Notes: generated by a model from the letters alone, not told the origin. DNA of 50,212 bases from a virus (IMGVR_UViG_3300025889_000173:1-50212), one strand, 5' to 3'. Positions 1 to 8,217 are shown, counted from the stretch's first letter. Numbers and translations: made by a program.

Positions 1-5
1 CCGGT

Positions 6-761
6 GTGCGCCCAACCTACTACCATTACGAGGTCGCGCTGGGCCGCAGACAGGGCGCAACGACGTGGAACAAATTCGGCTACAATGCTGATGTCGATAC
101 GGGGACCGAGTTTCTGGCCGCGCAGGGTGGATCTCTCACGATCCTGACCAGCGCCTCGACGCTGACCACGGTCTCGTCCAGCACGGCTGACGATAGCGGC
201 GGAACCGGCGCCAACTCTATTGTGGTTTACGGTGTCGATGCCAACCGCGATTATCAGACGGAAACCGTGACCATGGACGGCACGACCAACGTCGTCTCGA
301 CCTCGACATGGCTCGGGATCAATCGCGTGGGCATAGCCTCTGCAGGATCTGCGCAAGGCAACGTCGGGAATATCACGATCACGGCCACGACAGGCGGTAG
401 CGTCCAGGCTTACATGCCTGCTGGCGAAGGCGTCACGCAGCAATTGGTGTTCTTCACGCGCGACAGCCATCAGGCGCTGGCGGACTGGATGTGGCTGGCT
501 GCTGAAAAGCTCGGCGGTGGCGGCACGCCCAAGGTGACGTTCAAGGCGTGGATTTTCAACGCCGCAACCAATGCGAAGGCAGAGGTCTTCCGGGCTGTGG
601 TCGATACGTCAGCAACCAGCTCAATCGAGCTACGCCCATCTCATCCGTTCGTTATTCCAGAAAACTCCGTCTTTTGGATTGAAGCCACGACGGACACAGA
701 TAACACGGTCGTCTCTGGTCGCTTTTCATTGATTGAAGCGCGCGACGTAGACGCTGTTTAA
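6..761 (+). CDS. Phage structural protein, 5' end probably cut by the window edge
   Basis: The frame is open to the left edge. The GTG at position 6 has no visible ribosome binding site, so the real start probably lies outside the window. The visible 251 residues are rich in Thr, Ser, Ala, Gly and Val and alternate like beta strands, with a compact C-terminal part (from about residue 140) carrying aromatic positions. This is typical of phage head-decoration or fibre-type proteins. I recognise no named family. The gene ends at a GC hairpin terminator and is followed by another small beta-rich protein, so both probably belong to the virion. The structural call rests on composition and context; the exact role is unknown. 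Confidence 0.6.
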   Translation: MRPTYYHYEVALGRRQGATTWNKFGYNADVDTGTEFLAAQGGSLTILTSASTLTTVSSSTADDSGGTGANSIVVYGVDANRDYQTETVTMDGTTNVVSTSTWLGINRVGIASAGSAQGNVGNITITATTGGSVQAYMPAGEGVTQQLVFFTRDSHQALADWMWLAAEKLGGGGTPKVTFKAWIFNAATNAKAEVFRAVVDTSATSSIELRPSHPFVIPENSVFWIEATTDTDNTVVSGRFSLIEARDVDAV

Positions 762-811
762 CATAGGGCCTTGTGCCAGGGCCTCAGTAGATTGTATCGC
801 GTAGCCACCGA

Positions 812-834
812 CCCCGCTCCGGCGGGGTTTTTTC
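812..834 (+). terminator. Rho-independent terminator after the first structural gene
   Basis: A 6-bp GC stem, CCCCGC paired with GCGGGG around a TCCG loop, is followed directly by a run of six T. It sits 50 bases after the stop codon of the first gene and 38 bases before the next start codon. Confidence 0.8.
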
Positions 835-871
835 TTGTCTCCATAGCAACAGCAACAGCAAGGAGATCACT

Positions 872-1315
872 ATGGCACTAGACAAATGGGCGAGTAAAAT
901 CCTGACCAGCTTGCATGGCAGGAAACTCGGTATCGATGACAAGGGGTTCCTCGTCGGCACTCCCGGCACACGGCATCCTCTCGAGACGGTGACGGCGGCC
1001 AGCACGCTCGCAGATAGCGGCGTGTCGGTTATTACGTCGGCATCTGCCATCGACACGACCCTGACCGCACCGCCCTACGTGGGCTGCGAGAAGATCATCG
1101 TCAATGGCTCCACGTATGCCAACACGGTCAATCGTTCGACCGCGAATGGCGCCTGCTCGATCTACGCCTCGACCGGCACAGAGCAGGAAGGTCGGAAAAT
1201 AACCTTCGCGGCCTCGGTTCGCCCGAGCCTCCATCTGGTCGGCATTACCACCGATCAATGGGGCGTCGTTAACTCAGGCTCGACGGTCTACTGGTCCGTT
1301 TCAACCTCTACGTAA
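872..1315 (+). CDS. Small beta-rich phage structural protein
   Basis: A 147-residue protein starting at an ATG with a good AAGGAG site 7 bases upstream. The N-terminus (DKWASKILTSLHGRKLGIDD) looks helical and amphipathic. The rest is Thr/Ser/Ala/Val-rich with predicted strands and ends in a Ser/Thr-rich tail. Terminators lie on both sides, so it is probably expressed as its own unit, as is common for abundant virion proteins. It could be a head-decoration or fibre-attachment protein. No family was recognised. Minus-strand frames across the same bases look like shadows. Confidence 0.65.
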   Translation: MALDKWASKILTSLHGRKLGIDDKGFLVGTPGTRHPLETVTAASTLADSGVSVITSASAIDTTLTAPPYVGCEKIIVNGSTYANTVNRSTANGACSIYASTGTEQEGRKITFAASVRPSLHLVGITTDQWGVVNSGSTVYWSVSTST

Positions 1316-1334
1316 CCTGCGTTTCCTCCCAACT

Positions 1335-1360
1335 GGCCCGCTTTCGAGCGGGCCTTTTTC
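1335..1360 (+). terminator. Rho-independent terminator with a UUCG tetraloop
   Basis: A perfect 8-bp stem (GGCCCGCT with AGCGGGCC) closes a TTCG tetraloop and is followed by CTTTTTC-type T-rich sequence. It lies 20 bases after the preceding stop codon and ends 18 bases before the next start. Confidence 0.9.
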
Positions 1361-1377
1361 TTTTCACGAGGCAGAAA

Positions 1378-2256
1378 ATGAGAATTGCACTAATCGGCAG
1401 CGCGCCATCGAGCGCACATCTAGCACCCTACACCGATCCCTCCTGGCAGATCTGGGCGTGCTCGCCTGGATCGATCCAGAATCTCAAGAGGACGCCGGAT
1501 GCGTTCTTTGAGCTGCATCGCTGGGAGCCGGAGAAATCGTGGTTTTGCATCAATTACAGAACGTGGCTGGCCAACGCCAAATGCCCCGTCTACATGATCG
1601 ATCCGATTGAAGCCGTGCCCGCTTCGATTGCCTATCCCAAGGATGAGATGGTCAGGCGGTTCGGTCCCTGGTTCTTCACGTCATCCCTGTCGTGGATGTT
1701 CGCGCTCGCTATCCATCGCGGTGCGACAGAGATCGGCCTTTGGGGCGTGGATATGAGCGCTCAAGAAGAGTGGGAGTTTCAGCGCTCTGGCTGCCATTTC
1801 TTCATCGCTCTGGCCCGCGAGATGGGCATCAAGGTCACGATCCCGCACGAGAGCGATCTGCTGCGTCCGCCGCCGTTCTACGGTTTCCGCGAAGTGGACC
1901 CGATGCACATCAAGCTGGTGGCCCGTAGCGAGGAACTGACAGCCAAGATCCGCGCCGCAGAACAGAAGGTCCAGGCCGCTCGTGATGAACTCATGTTCTA
2001 CAAGGGCGCGGCAGATTCCAACCTTTACACTCTGAAGACTTGGGTCGGAGACGGTCTGGCGCTTCAGATCGCCTACTCCAACCCGGAGCCAAAGACTGAA
2101 GCGACCTTGATGGCGCCTGCCGAAATAGAGGCCAGCGGCGAGCGCGTGGCCGCAGCGGTTGAGGCAAAGGCGGAAGCCAAGGTGGCGCGCAAGACAAAGG
2201 CGCCCAAGGTTCGAGCCAAGCGCAAAGTGAATGGGGTGGCCCATGCCGACGCCTAA
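1378..2256 (+). CDS. DUF115/MptE-like Rossmann-fold phage protein
   Basis: A 292-residue protein preceded by a GAGG site. The first 170 residues resemble the DUF115 or 6-hydroxymethylpterin diphosphokinase MptE-like fold: an N-terminal IALIGSAPSS nucleotide-binding-like loop, then TDPSWQIWACSPG, and later SSLSWMFALAIHRGATEIGLWGVDM, which matches the family's second conserved block (seen broken across residues 100-130). The C-terminal third (from about residue 178) changes to a coiled coil and then an Ala/Lys-rich basic tail. It lies directly upstream of the terminase genes and overlaps the small subunit start. Its role in phage is unknown; relatives include enzymes that act on sugars or pterins. 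The fold call is moderate and the function is not assigned. Confidence 0.55.
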   Translation: MRIALIGSAPSSAHLAPYTDPSWQIWACSPGSIQNLKRTPDAFFELHRWEPEKSWFCINYRTWLANAKCPVYMIDPIEAVPASIAYPKDEMVRRFGPWFFTSSLSWMFALAIHRGATEIGLWGVDMSAQEEWEFQRSGCHFFIALAREMGIKVTIPHESDLLRPPPFYGFREVDPMHIKLVARSEELTAKIRAAEQKVQAARDELMFYKGAADSNLYTLKTWVGDGLALQIAYSNPEPKTEATLMAPAEIEASGERVAAAVEAKAEAKVARKTKAPKVRAKRKVNGVAHADA

Positions 2257-2806
2257 GAAAAAAGCGCCAGCAAAGCGAAAAGCCGGACATCCAAAAGAGC
2301 CCGTCTTCACACAGGCCGTGGCTGAAGAGGTGTGCGACCGTCTGGCTAAAGGGGAGTCCTTGCGGCAGATCTGCAAGGACTCTCACCTACCCGACGAAAA
2401 GACCATCCGCTACTGGGCGGCCAAGGCCGATCATCCCTTCTCCGCGCAGTATTCCGTCGCGCGTGAGGTGGGCTATCTGTCTATGGCCGATGAGCTTTTA
2501 GAGATCGCGGACGACGGGTCGAACGATTGGATGGTGCGCGAAGGCAAGGATGGCGAACCGTCATGGATACTCAATGGCGAGAACATCCAGCGCTCCAGGC
2601 TGCGCGTCGATACCCGCAAGTGGGTCGTTTCCAAGATGCTGCCGAGGATCTTTGGCGACAAGGTGATCAACGAGCACTCCGGCCCAGATGGCGGCCCGAT
2701 CCAGACCGAGACAACGGACTCGCTTGAATCGGCGCGGCGTGTCGCGTTCCTGCTGGGCACGGCGGTCGCAAAGGCAAAGGCACGGTCTGATGAGCCTTCT
2801 GAGTGA
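2243..2806 (+). CDS. terS: Terminase small subunit
   Basis: This recognises viral DNA and loads the large subunit for packaging. The protein is about 187 residues. A basic N-terminus (MPTPKKKAPAKRKAGHPKEP) is followed by a helix-turn-helix region around residues 20-55 (VAEEVCDRLAKGESLRQICK, then DEKTIRYWAAK). The middle (SMADELLEIADDG, later RSRLRVDTRKWVVSKMLP) is the standard block of the terminase small subunit-like family. ATG 2243 is preferred over the in-frame ATG at 2231 because a GGGG-rich stretch lies just upstream. It overlaps the end of the previous gene by 14 bases, and the large subunit begins inside its last codons. The family call is from recognised motifs. Confidence 0.85.
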   Translation: MPTPKKKAPAKRKAGHPKEPVFTQAVAEEVCDRLAKGESLRQICKDSHLPDEKTIRYWAAKADHPFSAQYSVAREVGYLSMADELLEIADDGSNDWMVREGKDGEPSWILNGENIQRSRLRVDTRKWVVSKMLPRIFGDKVINEHSGPDGGPIQTETTDSLESARRVAFLLGTAVAKAKARSDEPSE

Positions 2807-4400
2807 AATCCAGGCCCAACTGGACGCTCTGCCGGACCAGAAGCGCCAGGAAGTCCTAGATCGCGCCAACAAGCATGCGGAAGGAAAGAAGTGGATTCCA
2901 AACCCAGGCCCGCAACTCGAAGCCTACCTCTGCCCTGCCGACGTACTGCTCTATGGCGGACAGGGCGGTGGTGGAAAATCGGATCTGGGCCTCGGTCTGG
3001 CGTTCACCTGCTTCACGCGAAGTCTGGTCATGCGCCGCCGCTATACGGAACTCACCGGCCTCACCGACCGCGCTTTGCAAATCAACGGGAGCCGTAAGGG
3101 GTTCTCAGGCTCGCCGCCGCCATCTCTGCGCACCGACGATGGGCGCCTGATCCAGTTCGCCGCCAACCAGTTGCTGGGTGATGAGCAGTCCTGGCAGGGC
3201 AATCCGTTCAGCTACAAATACTTCGATGAAGCCTGCCAGTTTCTGGAGCTTCAGATCAGGTTCCACCTGGGCTGGCTGCGCGATGCAACGGGCGGGCGCA
3301 CCCGCGCGGTGCTCGGCACCAACCCTCCCGTCGATGCGGACGGCGATTGGATCATCGGCATGTTCCGGCCCTGGCTGGATCTAACGCACCACAACCCGGC
3401 CAAGAACGGAGAATTGCGGTGGTTCGTATCCGTGCCAGATCCAAACGACCCAAAGACCATCATGGATATCGAGATCGATGAGCGCGATCTTGGAGAGGAC
3501 GAGCATGGCCGCCATCCCGTGCAGAGGGACGGGCAGACGCTTTATGCCAAGTCAAGGACATTCATTCCCGCTGCACTGAGCGACAATCCGTACCTGATCC
3601 GCACGAACTATCAGGCGGAATTGGACGCCCTGCCCGAGCCGATCCGTAGCGCGGTGCGTGACGGCAACTTCATGGCGGCCCGCGCCGATGCCGAGCGCCA
3701 AGTGATCCCGACACAGTGGATCATCGAGGCTCAAAACCGCTGGCGTTCTGACGGCTGGAAGGAGTTCGAGATGACCGCGATGGCGGTCGATCCGGCTGGT
3801 GGCGGTGCCGACGCGGAAGAAATCGTCTGGCGTCACGGTCCCTGGTTTTCAGACCCGGTAAGCACGCAGGGAGAGCAAACGGCAGACGGTTCAACCACGG
3901 CGGCCCGCATCATCAAGTACCGCCGCTCCAATGCGCCGGTCATCGTGGATGTCGGCGGAGGATATGGCGGGGCAGTGTGCCTGCGTCTGAGAGACAACAC
4001 AATCGCGCACACCCCATTCAACGGGGCCACAGCCACAGGCCAGAAGACTATCGACCGAACGTTGTCGTTCGTCAACAAGAGAGCAGAGGCTTGGTGGCGG
4101 TTTCGGGAAGCTCTGGACCCGGATCAGGAGGGCGGGAGCCCGATTGCGCTGCCGCCCAATGCCGAGCTGCGGTCGGATCTAACAACTCCGACATTCGAGG
4201 TGACGGCCAACGGCATCAAGCTGGAAGACAAGAAAAAGATCAAGGAACGGATTGGCCGCTCTCCTGGCAAGGGAGATGCGGTCGTCATGTGCTGGAGCGC
4301 GCAAGAAGGGGTCATTCGTCGTCTGCAAGGCAAGGCAACCGGCGCACGGCAAAGGTACGCGAATGTTGGATATTCCAAACTCAAGAAAGGACGACGTTGA
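2790..4400 (+). CDS. terL: Terminase large subunit (packaging ATPase and nuclease)
   Basis: This is the motor that pumps DNA into the prohead and cuts it. It has 536 residues from the ATG at 2790; an open frame extends 34 codons further upstream, but that part only shadows terS. Walker A is GGQGGGGKS at residues 56-64 and Walker B is YKYFDEA at 142-148 with the catalytic Glu at 147. The RNase H-like nuclease follows: MAVDPAGGG (Asp334), VIVDVGGGYGG (Asp387) and KGDAVVMCW (Asp496) supply the metal-binding acidic residues. The C-terminus is basic. It overlaps terS by 17 bases, which suggests translational coupling, and its stop shares a base with the next start. Confidence 0.95.
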   Translation: MSLLSEIQAQLDALPDQKRQEVLDRANKHAEGKKWIPNPGPQLEAYLCPADVLLYGGQGGGGKSDLGLGLAFTCFTRSLVMRRRYTELTGLTDRALQINGSRKGFSGSPPPSLRTDDGRLIQFAANQLLGDEQSWQGNPFSYKYFDEACQFLELQIRFHLGWLRDATGGRTRAVLGTNPPVDADGDWIIGMFRPWLDLTHHNPAKNGELRWFVSVPDPNDPKTIMDIEIDERDLGEDEHGRHPVQRDGQTLYAKSRTFIPAALSDNPYLIRTNYQAELDALPEPIRSAVRDGNFMAARADAERQVIPTQWIIEAQNRWRSDGWKEFEMTAMAVDPAGGGADAEEIVWRHGPWFSDPVSTQGEQTADGSTTAARIIKYRRSNAPVIVDVGGGYGGAVCLRLRDNTIAHTPFNGATATGQKTIDRTLSFVNKRAEAWWRFREALDPDQEGGSPIALPPNAELRSDLTTPTFEVTANGIKLEDKKKIKERIGRSPGKGDAVVMCWSAQEGVIRRLQGKATGARQRYANVGYSKLKKGRR

Positions 4401-4594
4401 TGGCTAACCCATTCAAGAAGCCGAAGATGCCCAAGATCGAGATCCCAGAGGCTAAACCAATCCGCATGCAAGACAACACGGTTGCTCTGGCCCAGGCCGA
4501 GCGCGATGCCGAGAAAAAGCGGCAACGCGAAAAAGGTCGCATATCGACGGTTCTCTGGCGTGAACCCGTACCCACCCGCACGCTTGGAACCTAG
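4400..4594 (+). CDS. Small basic phage protein between terminase and portal
   Basis: A 64-residue protein whose ATG overlaps the terminase stop as TGATG, with AAAGGA about 8 bases upstream. It has a Pro/Lys-rich start (ANPFKKPKMPKIEIPEAKP), a charged helical middle, and a GRISTVLW segment near the end. Small proteins with a Lys/Pro start and a GR-(A/I)-ST-(L/V)-L motif are common at this position in podophages, but I know no function. The final codons run into the first copy of the recurring AGGAGG junction that starts the following gene series. Confidence 0.6.
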   Translation: MANPFKKPKMPKIEIPEAKPIRMQDNTVALAQAERDAEKKRQREKGRISTVLWREPVPTRTLGT

Positions 4595-4603
4595 GAGGCT
4601 GAC

Positions 4604-4888
4604 ATGGGTGGAATGGCAACAAAACCGGGTTCTTTTGCGCATTACATGCAGCAAAACTCCATGAAGATGAAGCAATCGATGATGGATGCGCGATCCTCCA
4701 ATGATCCGGAAGCCAAGAAGCGCGCCCTAGCCGGTGGCTTTGGCGCTTTCCCGATGATGCTGGGTGAATCGATCCGTCAGTTTGGCGAGCAGAGAGGGGC
4801 CAGCGGCGCCAAGTGGGACAAGTTTGTCAAGAACTCCGACAAGGTGCGCAGCAAATACGGTTCATTCTTTGGCAATTTAGGAGGCTGA
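4604..4888 (+). CDS. Small phage protein with GxFFGxLGG tail (series member 1)
   Basis: A 94-residue protein starting MGGMATKPGSF, with AGGAGG 6 bases upstream. It is Met/Lys/Ser-rich with no hydrophobic segment long enough to cross a membrane. It ends YGSFFGNLGG, the signature shared by the next three genes. The last codons and the stop contain the Shine-Dalgarno sequence for the next gene. Function unknown. Its place between terminase and portal suggests a head or packaging role, or simply late expression. Confidence 0.65.
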   Translation: MGGMATKPGSFAHYMQQNSMKMKQSMMDARSSNDPEAKKRALAGGFGAFPMMLGESIRQFGEQRGASGAKWDKFVKNSDKVRSKYGSFFGNLGG

Positions 4889-4890
4889 TC

Positions 4891-5163
4891 ATGGCTAGTT
4901 CGTTTAACACGCTCAAATCTGTAAATCCTGGCTCGATGATGATGAACCTCTTTAAGCTCGGACAAGATAAGAAGCAGTTAGGAAAGGCCATTGGCGGCAC
5001 GATTATGGGCTTTGCCAACTCCAAGGCGCCTGCCGGAGATCGTGTTGGCGGCCTGTTCAAGACAGCAGCTTCTGGCCTATCGCAGCCCTATGACGATGGC
5101 ACGGAAGAAACGAAAAAGCGGGTCCAGGGCAACGGCGGCTTTTTCGGACTTTTAGGAGGTTGA
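4891..5163 (+). CDS. Small phage protein with GGFFGLLGG tail (series member 2)
   Basis: A 90-residue protein. The ATG at 4891 follows AGGAGGCTGATC; a longer upstream frame would only shadow the preceding gene. The N-terminus differs from its neighbours (MASSFNTLKSVNPGSMM). The middle is Gly/Lys-rich with two short hydrophobic stretches (AIGGTIMGFA and VGGLFKTAASGL). The last ten residues are NGGFFGLLGG. Only this C-terminal tag and the DNA junction tie it to the other members. Function unknown. Confidence 0.65.
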   Translation: MASSFNTLKSVNPGSMMMNLFKLGQDKKQLGKAIGGTIMGFANSKAPAGDRVGGLFKTAASGLSQPYDDGTEETKKRVQGNGGFFGLLGG

Positions 5164-5165
5164 TC

Positions 5166-5468
5166 ATGGGCGGAATGATAACATTGCCTGATGGCACACA
5201 ATCAAAGGCAAATCTTTTTGACTATTTATCACTCGGCAATCGAATGAAGCGTGAAGGGAGAAAACTAACAAGAGATGAAGCCCAGCAGTGGTTTCCTCTT
5301 CTGAGCGAAAAAAAACTGAACAAGTTTTATCCATCTCAGACAAGCGGACAAACGCTTGGCGGCAGTTCTGTCGCAGCACCAGAGAAAACAGGATCTTCAA
5401 AGCCAGCAGAGCCATTGCCCAGACCGCGCAATACTGCGGGTGGGTTCTTTGGAATGCTAGGAGGCTGA
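5166..5468 (+). CDS. Small phage protein with GGFFGMLGG tail (series member 3)
   Basis: A 100-residue protein from ATG 5166, preferred over the TTG two codons earlier because the AGGAGG site lies 7 bases upstream of it. It begins MGGMITLPDG and has a charged helical middle (GNRMKREGRKLTRDEAQQW), a Ser/Pro/Ala-rich linker, and ends AGGFFGMLGG. It is clearly related to the next gene along its length: both have MGG-x-x-TLP, an NR-x-K-x-EG block and the same tail. Codons are more AT-rich than in terminase or portal. Function unknown. Confidence 0.65.
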   Translation: MGGMITLPDGTQSKANLFDYLSLGNRMKREGRKLTRDEAQQWFPLLSEKKLNKFYPSQTSGQTLGGSSVAAPEKTGSSKPAEPLPRPRNTAGGFFGMLGG

Positions 5469-5470
5469 TC

Positions 5471-5758
5471 ATGGGCGGAAAGGCAACGCTCCCAGGGAAC
5501 CGTGGAGCAGCAGGTAGCAATTTTTTCAACATCTGGGAAACAGCAAACAGATTGAAAAAAGAGGGACATAAGGGTTTTGGCGTTCTGCTTCACCCAGACA
5601 TGCAGCAAGCCCATAGGACATGGTTTGCCTCAAGAAACAATCAAACAAACGCCCTTGGCGGCGGACAAGCAACGCAACAAGAAGGCATTTCCCCAGAAGA
5701 ACAGCAGCGCAAGAAGAGAAACACCGCAGGCGGGTTCTTTGGGACTCTAGGAGGTTAG
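5471..5758 (+). CDS. Small phage protein with GGFFGTLGG tail (series member 4)
   Basis: A 95-residue paralogue of the preceding gene: MGGKATLPGN start, NRLKKEGHKGFG block, polar Gln/Lys-rich linker (around residues 65-85) and AGGFFGTLGG end. The ATG lies 7 bases after AGGAGG, which falls in the coda of the previous gene. Its own coda holds the Shine-Dalgarno site for the portal gene. The frame remains open upstream, but that part shadows its neighbour. AT-rich relative to its surroundings. Function unknown. Confidence 0.65.
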   Translation: MGGKATLPGNRGAAGSNFFNIWETANRLKKEGHKGFGVLLHPDMQQAHRTWFASRNNQTNALGGGQATQQEGISPEEQQRKKRNTAGGFFGTLGG

Positions 5759-5762
5759 CCGC

Positions 5763-7484
5763 ATGGCAAGCGATGCACGAGCAAAAGAACTGGTTGACTT
5801 GGGCAATCGCTTGTTCACTAAGCGCGACCCAATGTTGTCTCTCTGGCAGGAAGTAGCAGAGCATTTCTATGTCGAACGCTCAGACTTCACGTCAGAGTTC
5901 GTCATGGGCGAGGACTTTGCCGATCATCTGATGGATTCCTATCCAGCCCTTCTTCGCAGGGAACTTGGAAACTCGATATCGGCCATGCTTCGACCGCGTG
6001 AGCGCCAGTGGTTCAGGACAACGACCCTCGATGACGACCGCGATACAGATGTAATGAATGCTGCGTATCTCGAATACGTCGTCACGAAGATGAAATACTT
6101 GATGTACGACACGCGCACAAAGTTCGTGCGGGCGACAAAAGAGGCCGACCACGATTTTGTGACGTTCGGACAGGCCGTTATGTCGGTCGAAGAATCCGTG
6201 ACACGCGATCATCTGTTCTATCGCACCTTCCATCTGCGCGATTGCGCATGGCTTGAAAACCATATGGGCGATGTCGATCACTTGCACCGCAAGGACAAGA
6301 TGACGGCGCGCAAGATGATCGGCAGGTTCGGTGACGCCAACGTCCATCATACCGTCAAGCAGGCGGCCAAGCGCGATCCCGGCAAAGAGTTCAACATGCG
6401 CTGCATCGTCATGCCAGCCGATGAATACGACATGGTCGCCAAGGGCAAGGAAGGCATGGGCCGCCGCAAGGCCAAGTACGTCATTGTCTATATCGATGCC
6501 GACAACTGCAAGGTGCTCAAAGAGTATCCTATGCCAGACTTCCCCTATATCGTTCCGCGCTGGCACACGGTTTCTGGCCTGCAATACGCCTATTCCCCGA
6601 CAACCTGCATCGCCTTGCCAGACGCAAGAATGATGCAGCAGATGACCCGCATCATTCTGGAAGCGGGCGAAAAGTCGGTCGATCCTCCGGTCGTTGCCGT
6701 CGAGGAAGCCGTGCGCGAGGTCAACCTTGCTGCCGGTGCCATTACATGGGCTGATTTCTCATTTGATGGAAAATTGCGTGAGGCCGTCCAGCCGATCACC
6801 ATCGAAAACAATATGACCGTCGCGTTCAGCATGCGCCAGGATATGCGCGAAATGCTGAACAAGGCGTGGTTCATCGACAAGCTCCAGCTTCCCCCGGTGG
6901 CCGGTGCCGATCAGATGACGGCCCGCGAGGTCGGCATTCGCCAGCAGGAGTTTATTCGCAACCTGCTTCCGCTGTTTGAGCCCATCGAGGTCGAATACAA
7001 TTCGCGCGTTCTGGACAAATCCTTCGCGCTCCTGCGCAACATGGGCGCCTTCCCCTCAGATGAGGTTCCAGAAGATCTGCTTGGCGCGGAAGTGACATGG
7101 CAGTTTGAAAGCCCGATCCAAGACAACCAGAAGCGTCTGGCCGTCTCGCAGTATCAGGAAACCCTGCAATTGATCGGGGCCTCGATGCAGATGGGTGTCG
7201 ATGCCATACCTGTCAATCTGGATGCGGCGTTGAAGGATGCCATCCAGGGTCTGGCCGCGCCGTCCGATTGGTTCAAGGACGACGACCAGATCGAGGAAGA
7301 GGAAGCCGCCAAGGCCCAGCAGCACGAGATGGCCAGCGCCATGCAGCAGGTCCAGGGCATGGCGCAGACGGCGGGCATGGCCGCAGAGGCATCGCAGCAG
7401 GTGGGGCAGGCAATGCTGCCGCCGCAGGTCTCCGGGCCTGGGGCACAGCCCGCATTGCCGCCGCCTAAGAGGACAGCAGCATGA
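5763..7484 (+). CDS. Portal protein (head-to-tail connector, T7-like family)
   Basis: This forms the dodecameric ring at the packaging vertex. It has 573 residues, the normal size for podovirus head-to-tail connecting proteins. The N-terminus is typical (LVDLGNRLFTKRDPMLSLWQEVAEHFYVERSDF, residues 10-42, quoted here only by its ends), followed by a block with RELGNSISAMLRPRERQWF. The centre holds the IVPRWHTVSGLQYAYSPT region, and the C-terminal helical region includes GADQMTAREVGIRQQEF. The tail is Gln/Met/Ala/Pro-rich. The Shine-Dalgarno site AGGAGG lies in the last codons of the preceding gene. The stop overlaps the next start as ATGA. Confidence 0.92.
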   Translation: MASDARAKELVDLGNRLFTKRDPMLSLWQEVAEHFYVERSDFTSEFVMGEDFADHLMDSYPALLRRELGNSISAMLRPRERQWFRTTTLDDDRDTDVMNAAYLEYVVTKMKYLMYDTRTKFVRATKEADHDFVTFGQAVMSVEESVTRDHLFYRTFHLRDCAWLENHMGDVDHLHRKDKMTARKMIGRFGDANVHHTVKQAAKRDPGKEFNMRCIVMPADEYDMVAKGKEGMGRRKAKYVIVYIDADNCKVLKEYPMPDFPYIVPRWHTVSGLQYAYSPTTCIALPDARMMQQMTRIILEAGEKSVDPPVVAVEEAVREVNLAAGAITWADFSFDGKLREAVQPITIENNMTVAFSMRQDMREMLNKAWFIDKLQLPPVAGADQMTAREVGIRQQEFIRNLLPLFEPIEVEYNSRVLDKSFALLRNMGAFPSDEVPEDLLGAEVTWQFESPIQDNQKRLAVSQYQETLQLIGASMQMGVDAIPVNLDAALKDAIQGLAAPSDWFKDDDQIEEEEAAKAQQHEMASAMQQVQGMAQTAGMAAEASQQVGQAMLPPQVSGPGAQPALPPPKRTAA

Positions 7485-7906
7485 GCGGGATAGAAAAACT
7501 AAGGGGTGCTCTTTCGGCAAAAAAACCAGATAATTTTGGTGTTCCAATGAGGGAAAAGTTATATCCAGGCGAAGATAGCTTCTTCAAATCAAACCCTCAT
7601 GTTGCTGGAATGGCTGCAGAGGATAATGCAGTTATCCTCAATCCTTATTCAAACTTAAAACCAGAAGAGCGCAATGCAGTAGCTGCTAATGAGGCGGCCC
7701 GCATTTACATGAGAACTGGAAAAAATCGACCATCCTTTGCGATAACTCCGGAGCAGAAGAAGGCATTTGCGGAGACAGCTTACGGTAAAGACGAGCAGGC
7801 TTTGCGTGAGACATTGGCTGCGCGCATTTACTCTGGAGATCCATCCGTAGGAAAGGCAACTCCAGAACAAATTGACTATGTAGATAGAATTTTGAGGCGC
7901 AGATGA
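7481..7906 (+). CDS. Hypothetical phage protein after portal
   Basis: A 141-residue soluble protein coupled to the portal gene by an ATGA overlap. It has low-GC codons compared with portal and scaffold. The centre reads NAVILNPYSNLKPEERNAVAANEAARIYM; the second half is helical, with TPEQKKAFAETAYGKDEQALRETLAARI and a basic end. No catalytic motif or known family was recognised. The AT-rich codon use resembles the small cassette genes upstream, which suggests a later arrival in the head module. Confidence 0.6.
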   Translation: MSGIEKLRGALSAKKPDNFGVPMREKLYPGEDSFFKSNPHVAGMAAEDNAVILNPYSNLKPEERNAVAANEAARIYMRTGKNRPSFAITPEQKKAFAETAYGKDEQALRETLAARIYSGDPSVGKATPEQIDYVDRILRRR

Positions 7907-8217
7907 AAATAGAATGGAGGCCCAAGCGCCACCCTTACGAGCCCGCCGATTGGGACGAGAACATCGTCATGGCCTTTCGGTCGTTTCACGAGGGCAAGGC
8001 GAACGAGGGCCAGCAAAAGACTGTGTGGCGGTATCTGCAGTATTTGACAGGAACGGGCGACTACACGGATTTGTCGTTCCGTCCTGGCGGGTCGGATGCC
8101 GAGCGTGAAACGGCGTTTGCCGAGGGCAAACGCTATGTCGGGCTTCAATTGATGAAGCTCAACCATCCCCTGATTTTGGAAAGCATCATTCAGGACAAAC
8201 CTAGAGGCAAACAATGA
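7903..8217 (+). CDS. Bbp19-like small phage head-module protein
   Basis: A 104-residue protein overlapping both neighbours by 4 bases (ATGA type). The C-terminal block TAFAEGKRYVGLQLMKL matches the pattern I associate with the Bbp19 family of Bordetella phage BPP-1 and relatives, which also lies between portal and capsid genes. The upstream part (KTVWRYLQYLTGTGDYTDLSF) fits the same family layout. Its function in those phages is not established. It probably acts in head assembly. The family match is from memory of the motif. Confidence 0.55.
   Translation: MKIEWRPKRHPYEPADWDENIVMAFRSFHEGKANEGQQKTVWRYLQYLTGTGDYTDLSFRPGGSDAERETAFAEGKRYVGLQLMKLNHPLILESIIQDKPRGKQ

Larger units (their letters stand above)
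4587..5765 (+). repeat. Five-fold gene-junction element containing the Shine-Dalgarno site
   Basis: A short element, approximately TAGGAGGYTGATCATG, recurs at gene junctions near 4593, 4880, 5152, 5458 and 5750. At the last four copies the same bases encode Leu-Gly-Gly-stop of the upstream gene and the AGGAGG site of the next gene. The flanking bases (codons for GG-FF-G upstream, MGG downstream in three cases) are also similar, so short homology at both ends could have driven duplication or exchange of the cassettes. Confidence 0.75.

Noticed and set aside
1681-2376. 231-codon minus-strand frame opposite the DUF115-like gene
   Set aside because: Antisense shadow: no ribosome site, and a Cys/Arg/Leu-rich composition with no domain pattern.
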